The translations under genes and the position numbers were made by a program. Positions 1 to 10,789 of a stretch of DNA of 64,000 nucleotides are shown here, piece after piece. The stretch comes from Myxocyprinus asiaticus. Taxonomy: Eukaryota > Chordata > Actinopteri > Cypriniformes > Catostomidae. Positions within the stretch are counted from its first letter, which is position 1. Every line of letters starts with the position of its first letter. The notes below the pieces were generated by a model, which saw only the letters and a list, made by a program, of their open reading frames with translations, did not search any database and was not told where the DNA came from. Where the stretch lies: assembly GCF_019703515.2 (NCBI RefSeq), contig NC_059346.1, forward strand, positions 10,387,001-10,451,000, given 5' to 3'.

Positions 1-2
1 GG

Positions 3-125
3 GCAACACCCAACACCTTTGTGAGGTTCTATAATCTCCGGGTTGAGCCGGTTTCGTCCTGTGTGTTGTCAGTTCCGAACAGGTACATTCCGGGACAGCT
101 GGCCGGGTGTACCGCTTGTGCATAG
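3..125 (+). CDS. C-terminal tail of a DIRS-type tyrosine recombinase (partial)
   Basis: The frame is open at the window edge and runs 40 codons to a TAG at 123-125. It contains NTFVRFYNLRV. In DIRS and related recombinases a segment of the form TF-RFY lies close to the C-terminus and holds the catalytic tyrosine, so the Y of RFY (tenth residue) is the probable nucleophile. The enzyme would join the circular element DNA to its target. The R-H-R part of the active site would lie upstream of the window. The tail is intact, but nothing can be said about the rest of the protein. An unrelated chance frame is possible, given the short length. Confidence 0.5.
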   Translation, partial: ATPNTFVRFYNLRVEPVSSCVLSVPNRYIPGQLAGCTACA

Positions 126-856
126 TGCCCTTCCCCTCCCATGAGGTGAAGACGTGTGCTTTTGACTCCCAGTCGTGTTCACAAGTTGTGATTCCTGGAT
201 GACTTTCCTTCTTAGCCCTGTGTCAGACGAGTTTGTGGAGAAACTCACTGCTGGCCCAGTACCTGTACTAACTAGATCCTGTACTGAGGTAGGTGCTCCA
301 CATGTGGTGGTTCCTTGTAGGTGACCCTATGTGATATCTTCCGCTAAATCGTTTCCCTGTCGGTGAATTTGGCGTCTTCCCCCGGTCACCCTTCGGGTAG
401 GACCTACCATGGGACTTTACCACATGACATACTTCCAACAAGACTCGGTAAGACCATGTGATGTATTTCCACTCAAAATACCGCCCCCCCCTTTATCTGG
501 GCGGGGTGTGGTCTCCGCGGTGTCTTCCCCTTGGGAGTGACACCCCCCCCCCGACGTAGACATTTATGGCCCCCAGTCGGTTAACAAATTCCACTCTTTT
601 TGGGGAGAAAAAAAGAGGAAAACAGGCCACGGCTGGGCTAGCCTGTCCCTATTTTTTTCCTGAAGGACCGGTCGACGCTCATAAGAGTGCTGGGGGAGGT
701 TACGTGACAGCCTGGTGTGCTGGCTACGAGGCACACAGCGGTCTGCCCATCTTGCACTGCCAGTCCACGTAACACAGTTCAGCTAGTTGTGGCATTTTGT
801 ATAGGGACCCCTAGTGTCACTACATCGACACAATGTCGAGTGAGTGACAGATAGGG

Positions 857-1191
857 AACGTCCTGGTTACTTTCATAACCTCCGTTCCCTGATGGAGGGA
901 ACGAGACGTTGTGTCCCTCTTGCCACAATGCTGAACTACCCGCTGAAATGGCTGGGACCTTGTCTCGGCTCCTCAGCACAAAACCTAAATGTGTGGTTGC
1001 ATACCAGCTCCTTTTATACCTGTATGTACGGGGGAGTGGCATGCAAATTCCACTCGCCAATTCCCATTGGCCTTTTTTCAAAAAGCAGAGGTGTTTGGGG
1101 CTCCCAAGTGTGACTCCTAGTGTCACTACATCGACACAATGTCTCGTTCCCTCCATCAGGGAATGGAGGTTACGAAAGTAACCAGGACGTT
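857..1191. repeat. 59-base inverted arms and 28-base direct repeat in the DIRS-like end
   Basis: The arm at 857-915 is the reverse complement of 1133-1191 with three mismatches in 59 bases. A 28-base direct repeat starting CCTAGTGTCACTAC is also present at 810-837 and 1116-1143, overlapping the second arm. The arms enclose about 217 bases, so the block could fold into a long stem-loop. In DIRS elements complementary segments near the ends guide circle formation during replication. That role is inferred here. Confidence 0.8.
1011..1070 (-). promoter_or_regulatory. CCAAT, octamer and TATA promoter inside the terminal repeat
   Basis: Read on the minus strand there are CCAAT boxes (plus-strand ATTGG at 1066-1070, and CCAATT at 1057-1062 read as AATTGG), then the octamer ATTTGCAT (1041-1048), then TATAAAAG (1011-1018) about 22 bases further on. 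This is the usual order of a pol II core promoter. It points left, into the element, as expected for the right copy of an inverted terminal repeat. Transcription has not been shown. Confidence 0.6.
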
Positions 1192-1199
1192 TTAACTGC

Positions 1200-1546
1200 T
1201 GATCCAAAACCCATGTCTGACCTCACCATGACTATGACTGGACAGCACAACAGGCTCATGAGCTCTCAAACATTAGTGGTGATGGAGATCAATCCCACCA
1301 CACAGAAAGAAAGAACAAAGGGGAAGGTTTGGTTTCAACATTGGTCAAACCAGACACAGATGCAACATGTTTCCACATACACAGTGAAACTGTTACAACA
1401 GATCAGAATTGTGTGCTATTTTTTTAACTTAACAGTCAAAAGTTTGGACACACTTATTATTTAATATTACTGTTTTTCACATTTTAAAATTCTATTAATA
1501 AAAATCATCTGTGGTAGTGTGTGAATATGTCAAGCATAAATAAGGC
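1200..1546. other. Non-coding spacer with an isolated Tc1-like terminal motif
   Basis: No gene is seen. At 1432-1454 the sequence CAGTCAAAAGTTTGGACAC resembles the terminal repeat of fish Tc1 elements. No partner end is visible nearby, so it is probably a stranded fragment. Confidence 0.4.
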
Positions 1547-1550
1547 TTAA

Positions 1551-1760
1551 AGAGATTGTTCACCCAAAAATAAAAATTTCTGAAATATTTACTTACCCAT
1601 ATGACTTTCTTTCTTCCATTGAACAAAAAAGGTGATGTCAGGCAGAATGTTAGCTTTTGTCACCATTCACTGTCATTGTGTGAACAAAAAGATGCAATGA
1701 AAGTGAATGGTGACGAGATTATCATTCTGCCTAACATCTTCTTTTGTGTTTTTTGTGAGG
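1551..1760. mobile_element. TTAA-flanked MITE, right end missing (copy 1)
   Basis: It starts beside TTAA (1547-1550) with a version of GTTCACCCAAAAATAAAAAT, the end motif of a very common cyprinid MITE. The middle is palindromic: CACCATTCACT near 1660 is answered by AGTGAATGGTG near 1702. The expected right terminus with the GGGTGAACTA motif is absent. The TTAA target suggests a piggyBac or Kolobok relationship, which is inferred. Confidence 0.55.
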
Positions 1761-2146
1761 TCCTGATACCACTGGAGAAAGAGTGCAATACAATACTGTG
1801 AGACTGATGATTTGAGGACAGTGTGTTTATTATGTTTCAGCAACTGTTACTAAAAAGACATTCTCAAAAAAATTATTTTAAGCTGTCACAAATGTTTTTT
1901 TTTTTTAGCTGTCACAAAATTATCAAAAATCAGAAACAAATTTAACAGAAAAACAGTATATAAAAAGTTGGGCTGTCAATCCATTAAAAAATGGATTTAT
2001 ATTACATGGCATGCCGATTAATTAATCACAATTAATGTCATACATAAATATTTGCTGAGAAAGCCCCTAAAATAATAATTCAATATATAATGATTAACTA
2101 AGTATAAATAGTTATATTTAAATAATTATCAATAATATATATTTAT

Positions 2147-3450
2147 CCTGGAGAATTGGCTAATTACAGACCGATTTCAAATCTACCATTTATGTCAAAA
2201 ATACTAGAAAAGGTAGTGTCCTCCCAACTATGTTCATTTCTACAGAGAAATGGTATATATGAACAATTTCAGTCAGGATTTAGGCCCCATCACAGTGCAG
2301 AGTTACAAATGACTTGCTCATACCATCTGATCACGGCTGCCCTTCTCTTCTAGTACTTTTAGATCTTAGTGCTGCCTTCAACATGATAGAGCATGACATT
2401 TTCTTGAACAGGCTGGAGAATTATGTTGGCATTAGTGGACTTGCACTAGCATGATTTAGGTCCCATTTATCAGACTGCTACCACTTTGTATATATAAATG
2501 AGAAATTGTCAAATCAAACAAAAGTTAAGTATGGAGTGCCACAGGGATCAGTTTTAGGGCCTCTGCTTTTCTCCTTATACATGCTTCCCCTGGGAGATAT
2601 TATCAGGAATCATGGAATAAGTTTCCACTGTAATGCAGATGATACCCAGCATTATATTTCTTCTAAACCCAACGAAAATTCACAAATCTCCAAATTAGCA
2701 GAATGTATCAATGAAATGGCCAGAAATTTCTTTATACTCAATTCCGACAAAACAGAGGTACTAATTATTGGACCAAAAACCTCTAAAAATAAGCAGCTAA
2801 AATATAATTTGACTCTTGATGGATGTACTGTTATGTAAGGACTTAGGTGTTATATTTGATACCAATCTATCCTTTGAAAATCCAATTTCAATGTTTGTAG
2901 AACAGCATTATTCCACCTCAGAAATATGGCTAAGTTACAACACATGCTCTCTGTTGCTGATGCAGAAAAACTAATTCATACGTTCATGACTTCAAGACTA
3001 GATTATTGTAATGCATTACTGGAAGGATGTCCAGCAAGTTCAATAAATAAACTTCAATTGGTTCAAAATTCAGCTGCCAGAGAGCTGACAACAACCAAGA
3101 AATATGATCATATTAGCCCAATTTTACTGTCATTACATTGGCTAACTGTTAAATTTCATATTAATTTTAAAATTCTGTTAACTACATACAAAGCTTTGAA
3201 TGGTCTTACTCCAGAGTATTTAAGTGACCTTCTGACAAATTCATATTATCACTATATTCCATCATGTTCATTACAATCACAAAATTCTGGCTTGTTAATA
3301 ATTCCAAGACTATCAAAAGGAGGTAGATCCTTTTCATATTTGTCTCCTAAACTATGGAATAGTCTCCCTAACACTGTTTGGGATGCAGACACACTCACTC
3401 AGTTTAAGTCTAGACTAAAGACTCATCTATTTAGCCAGGCATACACCTAA
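2147..3450 (+). pseudogene. L2 ORF2 reverse-transcriptase pseudogene
   Basis: Conserved blocks appear in order in different frames: NYRPISNLPF (2160-2190), LLDLSAAFN (about 2357-2383), GVPQGSVLGPLLFSLYM (2533-2583), then the polymerase box reading NADDT where active enzymes have YADDT (about 2632-2646). The C-terminal region after 2926 includes SRLDYCNALL and PKLWNSLPNT and ends at 3450. Decay is clear: sequence is lost after about 2300, a TGA interrupts near 2452, and the frame shifts near 2838. The Y-to-N change in the catalytic box would by itself impair activity. The N-terminal endonuclease is missing. Function in an active copy would be nicking DNA and copying its own RNA. Confidence 0.85.
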
Positions 3451-4402
3451 TTTATCCATCAACTCAAAATTATTCTGTTTTAGTTAGGTCTGAAACATCA
3501 GAAACATATATCATGATCTATAAATCTGCATACAATTGAATGGTATCTACACTAATATTATTCTATTTGTTTCCATGTCTCAACCGGGATTCATATACCG
3601 AGGTTACCAGAGCCAGCCAGATCCAGCTCCGTTCCTGCTTGGTGTCAGACTGCTACGTGTCGCTGAGTGATGACGACAAACTACAGCCAGTGCTAGCCAG
3701 ATATCACTTCAATCTTTTGACTTCAGATGATGAACTGATGCCAACTCCAACTGTAAAACATGGGATACTTCATATGCCACTGCCTGAACCTTGGACTTAG
3801 GATGGACCCCATCGAACCTCACCGAAATGACCTGCCGGTTGAACTGCGATGCACCTAACTGAATCACCTTTGCCTATTGATGGAATATTTACTCTTGAAA
3901 TGGAATACACAGACTACCATTTAATTGCCAACAAAAGCCTCATCAACCAACTAACAAAGGACAATGCATCTATGTGAACTTCTGCAGTTAATCCAGGATG
4001 GACTTCAAAGGCATTAGTCATTAATCTTAAAGTTCATTAAAATCTTTTATTTATTTATTTATTTATTTTTTTTTAAACACTGGACCTTAATGCTTACTTA
4101 ATTTACAAATTTTAAACAATGACTTGCACTGCACACAAATAACTAATATTGGCATTATATTCATGCTGTTTAGCCAGAGGGGAACTGGCCCCCACAGTGA
4201 GTTTTATGTTCCTTGCCACAGTCACCTTCAGCTTGCTCACAAGCGTTCTAAATACAATTATTATTTCATTTTTATACACAATTTACAATCATGTTTAATC
4301 AAACTACCCAATGATCACTCTAAGACTTTATAAAATATAATTTTTTTTTTGTTAATGCATGATTTCCTGTAAAGCTTCTTTGAAACAATGTGTGTTGTGA
4401 AT
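3451..4402 (+). other. L2 LINE 3' UTR
   Basis: No real coding sequence is present; the open frames at 3540-3800 and 4124-4333 fall in UTR sequence and have no recognisable domain. A T-rich stretch lies at 4045-4075. The segment is expected to be the part recognised by the LINE reverse transcriptase. Confidence 0.65.
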
Positions 4403-4409
4403 ATATATA

Positions 4410-4448
4410 CACTACCAATCAAAAGTTTTGAAACACTTACTCATTCTT

Positions 4449-4507
<59 letters not shown>

Positions 4508-4995
4508 CACATATTAGAATAATAGTAAAGTCATCAAAACTATGGAATAACATAAATGGAACTATGGGAATTATGTTGTGACTAATCAAAATCCAAAATA
4601 AATCAAAACTGTGTTATATTTTAGCATCTTCAAAGTAGTCACCCTTTGCCTAGAATTTGCAGAAATGTACTCTTGACATTTTCTCAAACAACTTCTTGAG
4701 GTATCACACTGGGATGCTTTTTAAACAGTATTGAAGGAGTTCTATGTTGGGCACTTATTGGCTGCTTTTCTTTATTATTTGGTCCAAGTCATCAATTTCA
4801 AAAACTGTTTTTTTTTTTTTTTTTTTTTTAATAAAATTTCAGTTTTATAATGAAATAAATTAATATGGTGGCACAATTATATTTTTGTCTACAAAACTAA
4901 TTTCAAACTTTGAAGCATACACCTTCAGATCAAAAGAATTTAAAGATCATGAGAAACATTTCAGTCAAGTGTTTCAAAAGTTTTGACCAGTAGTG
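4410..4995 (-). mobile_element. Decayed Tc1-like element
   Basis: The ends are inverted repeats: CACTACCAATCAAAAGTTTT at 4410 and, read from the other side, CACTACTGGTCAAAACTTTT at 4995. Both are flanked by TA (4408-4409 and 4996-4997), the Tc1/mariner target. On the minus strand a transposase remnant ends in the region 4620-4700, where residues like FEKMS and an AKGDYFEDAK-like tail can be read. About 590 bases remain of an expected 1.5 kb or more. A TA microsatellite (4452-4503) lies just inside the left end, and another follows the right end. Confidence 0.75.
4452..4503. repeat. (TA)n microsatellite
   Basis: Uninterrupted TA dinucleotides for about 52 bases inside the Tc1-like element. 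A second run lies at 4996-5019, directly at its right border. Confidence 0.95.
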
Positions 4996-5631
4996 TATAT
5001 ATATATATATATATATATAGAACATTTTAATGCCTCACATTATTTAGGAACACAAGTTAAGCATTAAAAAATACAATACAAAAAGTGTCTTTAGAATGCA
5101 TTATATTGTTTATTTCCATATTATTGAACATAAGCCTATCATTGGCCTACAGTTCACAGCAATCCATTTTGCAGTTGAATTCGTTAATCTGTCCAAAGTA
5201 GATTTATTATAAAGGTTTGTCTAAGGACGCGTCAATGTAGACGGACGCTTTGGAGCATCTTGGTTGCGTTGCATCATAAACATACCATTTATAATTTGCT
5301 GTGTCAAGTTAAACGAAGTTTGAAACTTATAAAAACACATCTTGAGATCCCTGCCTTCGGATTTGCGCTCCATCCAGCTGTGTTTATACGCAAGAACGTG
5401 TTCTCATCTTGTGTTGTGTGGTTTGTTCTCTGTCTGTATAAGCTGGCATTGCCTATATAGCGAGTTTCGCTAAAACAGGTGGTACTCCATGCTTGAATTG
5501 CTTATATGGAAGGAATAATCCTTATTACAGTCCAGGGGCATGATTAATTGCATACATTTCTTTAACGCATCATTTTTTATATAATTAATCGCACTGAATT
5601 AACATGTTAAATCGACAGCCCTAATAAAAAG

Positions 5632-6814
5632 ACATTATGTAACTACATCAATATGCTAGCAAAAAATAGCCATGCATTCTGATATATATATATACACTAT
5701 ATATATATATATTTTTGTTTTTTTTTGTTTTTTTGCAAGCAACATATAAATAGCAAAAAGTTATTATTAGTAGTAAATATTATATTAGTAGTAGATGTTT
5801 CACCAGTGAGTATTTCTTTGGAGGGTTCTAAATAGCGTGAAACAGACAAAAATAAAATAAAAATAAAAAATAATAATTCTAATATAGATTTATTAGTTAC
5901 ATGACATTCATGGCTTAAACAAGAACTGGCAGTGAGAGGTGGAGAGAAACATATAGGAGGGAAAGGGAGAAAGGCAGGTTAGCAGGTATCGCTTCATTAA
6001 AAAAATAAACCTTGAAAATGTATTCATCTAATCTAAATGTGAATCACTTGCCCTTGCCCCAGAATAAAGGCACTTTCATCCTTCATAGCCCTCCCAAATG
6101 CACACTGAAACACACGTCTCATCTCTTTTTCCTTCAAATGCTACGTTCAGTCAGAGTCAGTGTGTGTGAGGAGAATAAATGATAGAAAACAGACTGGAAC
6201 CTTCTTTCTCGCTCTCCATTTGTACGATGGATTGTTTCCGTACTCATTTCCTGCTTCGTCTTATTTTAAGTTCTCGTCGGGGACGAAGAGAGTAAATGGT
6301 GCCAGCTGTCCACTCTGTCAACTTCCCCCAACCACAGACTCACACACACGCATCAATGTGTGTATGCAGAAGTGTGTGATGGACCACACTAGGGCAGAAG
6401 GGTGGAGGTTGCAGGATTTAATGATGGATATATGGTTTTCACACTGTGGAAAAAGCAGCACATTGCCTGAGGAAAAACTCCAACTGTGTGTTTTGCTGTC
6501 CTATTACTGGAGTAGAACAGCCCTATCAGAACGCACAGCTACTGGACCAACTGCTCCATCAAAGAGAGAGAAGAGAATATCCAGAATTTTCTGTGCTGCA
6601 AAATCAAAATCTTTACTACAGTAAATGTTCAAACTCTAATGAACTACTATCTACCCTACAAATGACGATGCAATACACACAAAGACTTTTGGGAAGTGTT
6701 TGGGAAGCTACTTTGAAACTGCACAAACTACAGTTAAGAAACCCTTTATGATGAAGTAGTTATATACATGTCAATGTCATAAATGTAAAAAACAAAACAA
6801 AACAAAAAAACATA
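5632..6814. other. Stretch without recognisable genes
   Basis: AT-rich DNA with short TA and T runs near 5682-5730. The open frames at 6160-6624 and 6446-6751 show no recognisable domain and no convincing start context, so I regard them as chance frames. Confidence 0.6.
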
Positions 6815-8019
6815 CACTGTTAAAGATTTTCTCGTAAAAAAACAGTAAAGAACTGGCAGCAGGGTTGCCTTGCTGTTGCTGAAATTAACAGCTAGATCCT
6901 GTTTTTACAGCTACAGTATACAACTGTAATTTAGCAGCATATAGCCGTCAAATTACATACTATCTACTGTTGTTGAATTTAACATGTTCCCAGCATGCAC
7001 TGCGGCATGAAGAAATTACACAAACTTTTTACTATTTATTGGTTTATTTTGATGATGTTTTTTGTTGTAGTCTAAGTTACTTATATTTTAATGTTCAGCT
7101 TTTACTTTTTTACATAAAAGTAGGTTTGTTAATTGTCACCATTGTTGCGTTTTGTATGCTGAGAGTTGATTTCTGTGTGTGTCTTGTTAACAGTTGGAGT
7201 TATGTTGTAAATTCATCAGAAACATCAAACATTCATTTTGCTAATATTATTTTGCTGAAAAGTCACTTACTGTGTTTGCTTTTGTGTGTAATGTATCACT
7301 ATTGCCACATATAGTGCCATTTGCAAGGTAGGATCAGATATTCAGTCTGACCTTAGGTTTTATCTTCCAAGTAGCACAGTGCAACAACTTGTGTTTTACT
7401 TAAACATAAATTGACTGGCCGGAAGAGCATAATACAATAATAAAGAAGGTCCAAGGTGCTAGCTCAAGAGAACACTATTCACCATAATGGTGACTGCAAA
7501 CAAAATACAACTATTGATAACAAAACAACAACACTAATTATTATTTTGTATTATTATTATTTATTATTATTATTATTTTTTTTTTTTTTTTTTTACAGTT
7601 TTTGTAGCCCCAATGCATTGCCAAAGCATACATACTTATTCAAGTGCAAAGCCTTATGGGTATTTCACCATTATAACCCACAATGCAGTGCTATACTGTT
7701 ATTTTACTGTGTACAGGTGGTTGTTTTTTTTTTAATAAAAAATACACTGTTCAATCCTGGCAAAATTGTAAATTTAATATGTACATTGCTTGATAGGTTG
7801 ATTTTTATTTTTTTATTTTTTTTTTTATTTTATTTTTTTTTTACTTCTCATTAGACAGAGAATTGAAGGCTGATGTGAGATGATAAAGAACAGAGGTGTT
7901 GGTCAGAACTATCATGAACACTAACCATGATAGTTCTGACCAGCAAACTACTGTATTTAAGAATCACAGTAGATTGCTGTAGGAATTTAGCCGTAAAGTT
8001 ACAGCAATTTTTTACAGTG
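6815..8019. mobile_element. CACTG-ended MITE-like element
   Basis: The left end CACTGTTAAAGATTTT and the right end, which reads CACTGTAAAAAATTGCTGTA on the minus strand, form an imperfect inverted repeat. CACTG ends recall CACTA/EnSpm elements, but the flanks show only TA on each side, so the superfamily is uncertain. Several copies of a TTTACAG/CTGTAA motif occur just inside both ends. The interior is A/T-homopolymer rich and holds a perfect hairpin at 7901-7941. Open frames at 6970-7314 and 7456-7854 are low-complexity and not credible genes. Confidence 0.55.
7901..7941. repeat. Perfect 16-bp hairpin
   Basis: GGTCAGAACTATCATG at 7901-7916 is followed by a 9-base loop and its exact reverse complement at 7926-7941. 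It lies inside the CACTG-ended element. Confidence 0.95.
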
Positions 8020-8157
8020 TATATATATATTTTATTTATTTTTTGTCAAATTATAACAAAATGGCTACCTGCATGTTGGTTACACCACTTGACTTTGATT
8101 TGAATAATTTAATTTTTGTTTAAATATTTTAAAACAAAATTGTTTCACGGCTCATTA

Positions 8158-8158
8158 A

Positions 8159-8196
<38 letters not shown>
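8158..8196. repeat. (AAT)n microsatellite
   Basis: About 13 uninterrupted AAT units. Confidence 0.95.
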
Positions 8197-8198
<2 letters not shown>

Positions 8199-8773
8199 GA
8201 TTATTCCAAATTACTTATGCCAACATTTCTATTTTCAAGAATTGTAGTTTTTAAGGAGACTTTTATTTGTTTATTTTTCTTGCTGTCTCTGGATGGTTAC
8301 ACCACTTAGGCATTTTTTACATTAAGCCCAAGAAAAAAATATCAAAATTACTTTATACTCAGAAATTGAAAACATGCTCATCATAGTAAAAGGGTATTCA
8401 GGTAATTGTTATGTGTGAATTGCATTTATAATGTGCTTTTGAATAACTTAATAGATCCGTGACAAAATAACGTAATATCACTGACCCATTTATCTGGCAA
8501 CAAAAACATTGAGGATTTCAGTTAAGGGTGATAGCATTAAACTTGAACAGATACTGTATTCTTTCTAGTTATTGGGAGTAGTGGGGTAAAACCGTGCACA
8601 GTATAATGTGACATAAACAACAACAATATACAAAGCATTAAGCATTAAGCGTTAAGTCACAAAGTTAAAACGAAAAGCTACAATAGTTTGAAAACAGCTG
8701 AGCAACTGTCAATCATCGTTAATCTAGTAGTGTCACTACTTTTAGGTAGTTACTCCCTAACACTGTTTATAAC

Positions 8774-8775
<2 letters not shown>

Positions 8776-8811
<36 letters not shown>
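8776..8811. repeat. (AC)n microsatellite
   Basis: About 18 uninterrupted AC dinucleotides. Confidence 0.95.
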
Positions 8812-10164
8812 GTGAGTGCATGCTGACACAGGAATAACTCTATTAAACAGCAAATTAGCTGGCACACAAGATCAAAGCCAAGAAGAAAAACACAAACAAG
8901 AGCGCTTAAACTCATTAAAAAAGCCTCTTTATTAGTGACAAATTAAGAACTTTTTGCCTCTGTGAGATAATAGAGAAAAGACAAGAGGAAAGGAAAGACA
9001 GATAGACAGAGAGTTTGTAAAGGAGGATTGTGGTTTGCTAATCACATTATTAAAATGACGAGAGCCCTAAATTTGACAGAGCACTCGTTCTGTGATAGAG
9101 GGAGAAAATTAGCAGGATAAAAGGAGAGCTAACGGCTCATGCGGTGTGACTGTTCCTGCAAGTTAAAGTAATCTGGGATTAAACAGACACACAAAGGAGA
9201 TGACTGGGGAAGTTAGAGAGTGATGGGGTGATAATATGATGAAGGGATGCAAGGATCTTAGATAGACAGCCAAAAAATGAAAGCAAGGGTAAGACTTCAG
9301 ATTAAAGTGAGCAACAAGATAAAGTGAGAAGGATTGTGCTCCCTCTTCGCTCCCAGAGGAAAATGTTATCACTCTTTTGTAGCTCAGGATATTTAATGGA
9401 GTCAGTTAGGTTTCAGTTATAGGAATCTTAAATAATAATGGAATTTTCATTTTTGGTTGAGCTTGTACTTTAGGAATCAACTTTATCTAAACTTTGTCTC
9501 TGTTTCTTTTAGATTTCCATAAAATAATAGAAATAAAAGTAGAAACAGAAAAAGTGAGACAAATTTTTAGAATAATTTGATGAGAAATGTTTGAGTTATT
9601 GTGGAAAACTCTGACCTGGTTGCAGACTTTGCGTTTTTGGGTAATCTGTTCACACTTTGTGAAGTTGGTAGGCTTTCTTCTGAAACTTGAGAGGACATAC
9701 ATATGATATTACCAGGTAAAAAACAAACACCTGAGAAGCAAGAGACTTAAGACCCTTTCACATGACTTGTGTCAGGGCTTCAACATACCTCAACACAAGC
9801 ATCATGTGCCACTTTAACTTAAACATGAATTGCAGATAGGATAACTGAAAGGCGATTTTACGAGTTTTATAACAAGAAAGTGTGAAGTGTACACAGTAAA
9901 CAGTGAAAATGTTGAAGGCAAATGAAACTTGACACTTCACTTCACAGTGTTCAGTGCATTAAGGAACGCTTATGCGAATCATGAAAGGAAAATAAAGTGT
10001 GTAACTTTTTCAGTGTTAAAATACTTTCAGCTATCCCAGCTTAATATGTGGAGACAAAATAGGTAAGCTTTTTGTAGGCTGATTCCCCCCCAACAAACAT
10101 TGCTTTTAAAATAATATACTTCGTACGAAATAGAAGAATTTGCAAAGACCTAATGACGTCATTT
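8812..10164. other. Gene-free stretch, partly unique sequence
   Basis: No coding signal is convincing; minus-strand frames at 9163-9372, 9487-9702 and 9758-9940 have no domain. The part 8890-9160 is of mixed composition, without repeat hallmarks, and could be a conserved non-coding element; this is only an impression from one sequence. Confidence 0.45.
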
Positions 10165-10480
10165 AGAACTAAATCTGGCCAAAAAGAAGGTGTTTTTATG
10201 TTCATATCGGTGGTTCGTAATAGCTTGCCTGGGTGAAATTTTTTGCAAAACTTCTTACCGGCTGCTAAACACCTTCTTACTGCCACTGGTCCACATCATC
10301 GTTGGTGTGATCTGGAGTTCCACCAACTTTGAGGCTGACAGCCATTCACGGCGTTCAATCAGTCAACATGAACCCACAGGCGTGCAGTTATTAGCGAGCT
10401 GGTTCAAATTTACTTGCATTTGTACGATCGTTCACATAGAGACATTTTCTAAGAACATGCCATACATTTTTTTGTTTGTT
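10165..10480 (+). repeat. Unnamed dispersed repeat, copy A1
   Basis: This segment matches 31010-31270 plus 31880-31940 in the same orientation. Shared stretches include CCAAAAAGAAGGTGTTTTTA, AAACTTC followed by CTGYTAAAC, CAGTCAACATGAA and TACGATCGTT. The open frame at 10190-10582 crosses it but is not conserved as a protein in the other copy. I do not recognise the family. Confidence 0.6.
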
Positions 10481-10789
10481 AAATTAGTTAAAAAGGAATC
10501 AAATCTACTCAAGTGTCCTTTCACTCTTTTGTTTTATATGCTGCTTTACTCATGTGCCTTCTGTGGTGAAAGCTGCCCATAGTAAGGTATGCCAATTATC
10601 ATTCTTTTGGCTGCATTTTTCCCAATAACACCAATCTTTGCAGTAGTATCAATGTCATCATAAATTACAATAACAGAGTGTAATCTGCGCATATTATGGC
10701 CGCGTATAGCGTGTTATCACATTAGCATCATGAATTTAGAATGTAAACAAGACAAACTGCACATTTTCTACAGCATATATATTAATTTG

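Larger units (their letters stand above)
1..1192 (+). mobile_element. Right end of a DIRS-like tyrosine-recombinase retrotransposon
   Basis: The window opens inside this element. A short reading frame at 3-125 resembles the end of a DIRS recombinase. It is followed by about 680 bases of GC-rich non-coding DNA and then a terminal block (about 800-1192) with 59-base inverted arms. Known biology: DIRS elements use a tyrosine recombinase instead of an integrase and end in inverted rather than direct repeats. A promoter reading inward on the minus strand within the terminal block fits an inverted terminal repeat better than an LTR. The left end lies outside the window, so length and integrity cannot be judged. 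The alternative is an LTR element of another class. Family assignment is inferred from memory of fish DIRS sequences. Confidence 0.6.
2147..4402 (+). mobile_element. 5'-truncated L2-clade LINE
   Basis: It begins abruptly inside the reverse-transcriptase region, passes through the C-terminal part of ORF2 and ends in a 3' UTR typical of teleost L2 elements: GGGGAACTGGCCCCCACAG near 4180, a CCTTGCCACAGTC segment near 4211, and GTAAAGCTTCTTTGAAACAA near 4370. The 5' truncation is normal for target-primed insertion. The last bases run into the Tc1-like element at 4410, and no poly(A) tail is visible. It sits inside the hAT-type element 1968-5623 and is therefore younger than it. Confidence 0.8.
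1968..5623. mobile_element. hAT-type non-autonomous element interrupted by L2 and Tc1-like DNA
   Basis: The left end begins TTGGGCTGTCAAT and the right end finishes CGACAGCCCTA, an imperfect terminal inverted repeat. Both ends are bordered by the same 8-base duplication ATAAAAAG (1960-1967 and 5624-5631). An 8-base duplication is the mark of hAT transposases. Element sequence proper runs about 1968-2146 and from about 5000 to 5623; the middle is a younger L2 LINE and a Tc1-like copy. No transposase of its own is visible. A related but smaller copy lies at 12899-13832. Confidence 0.75.

Noticed and set aside
779..1207. 142-residue minus-strand ORF in the DIRS-like end
   Set aside because: It reads across both arms of the inverted repeat, which explains its repeated residues; not a gene.
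3540..3800. 86-residue plus-strand ORF following the L2 ORF
   Set aside because: Falls in the L2 3' UTR and has no domain.
6160..6751. Two overlapping plus-strand ORFs of 154 and 101 residues
   Set aside because: No domain, no codon bias visible, and they overlap in different frames; chance frames in a moderately GC-rich patch are more likely.
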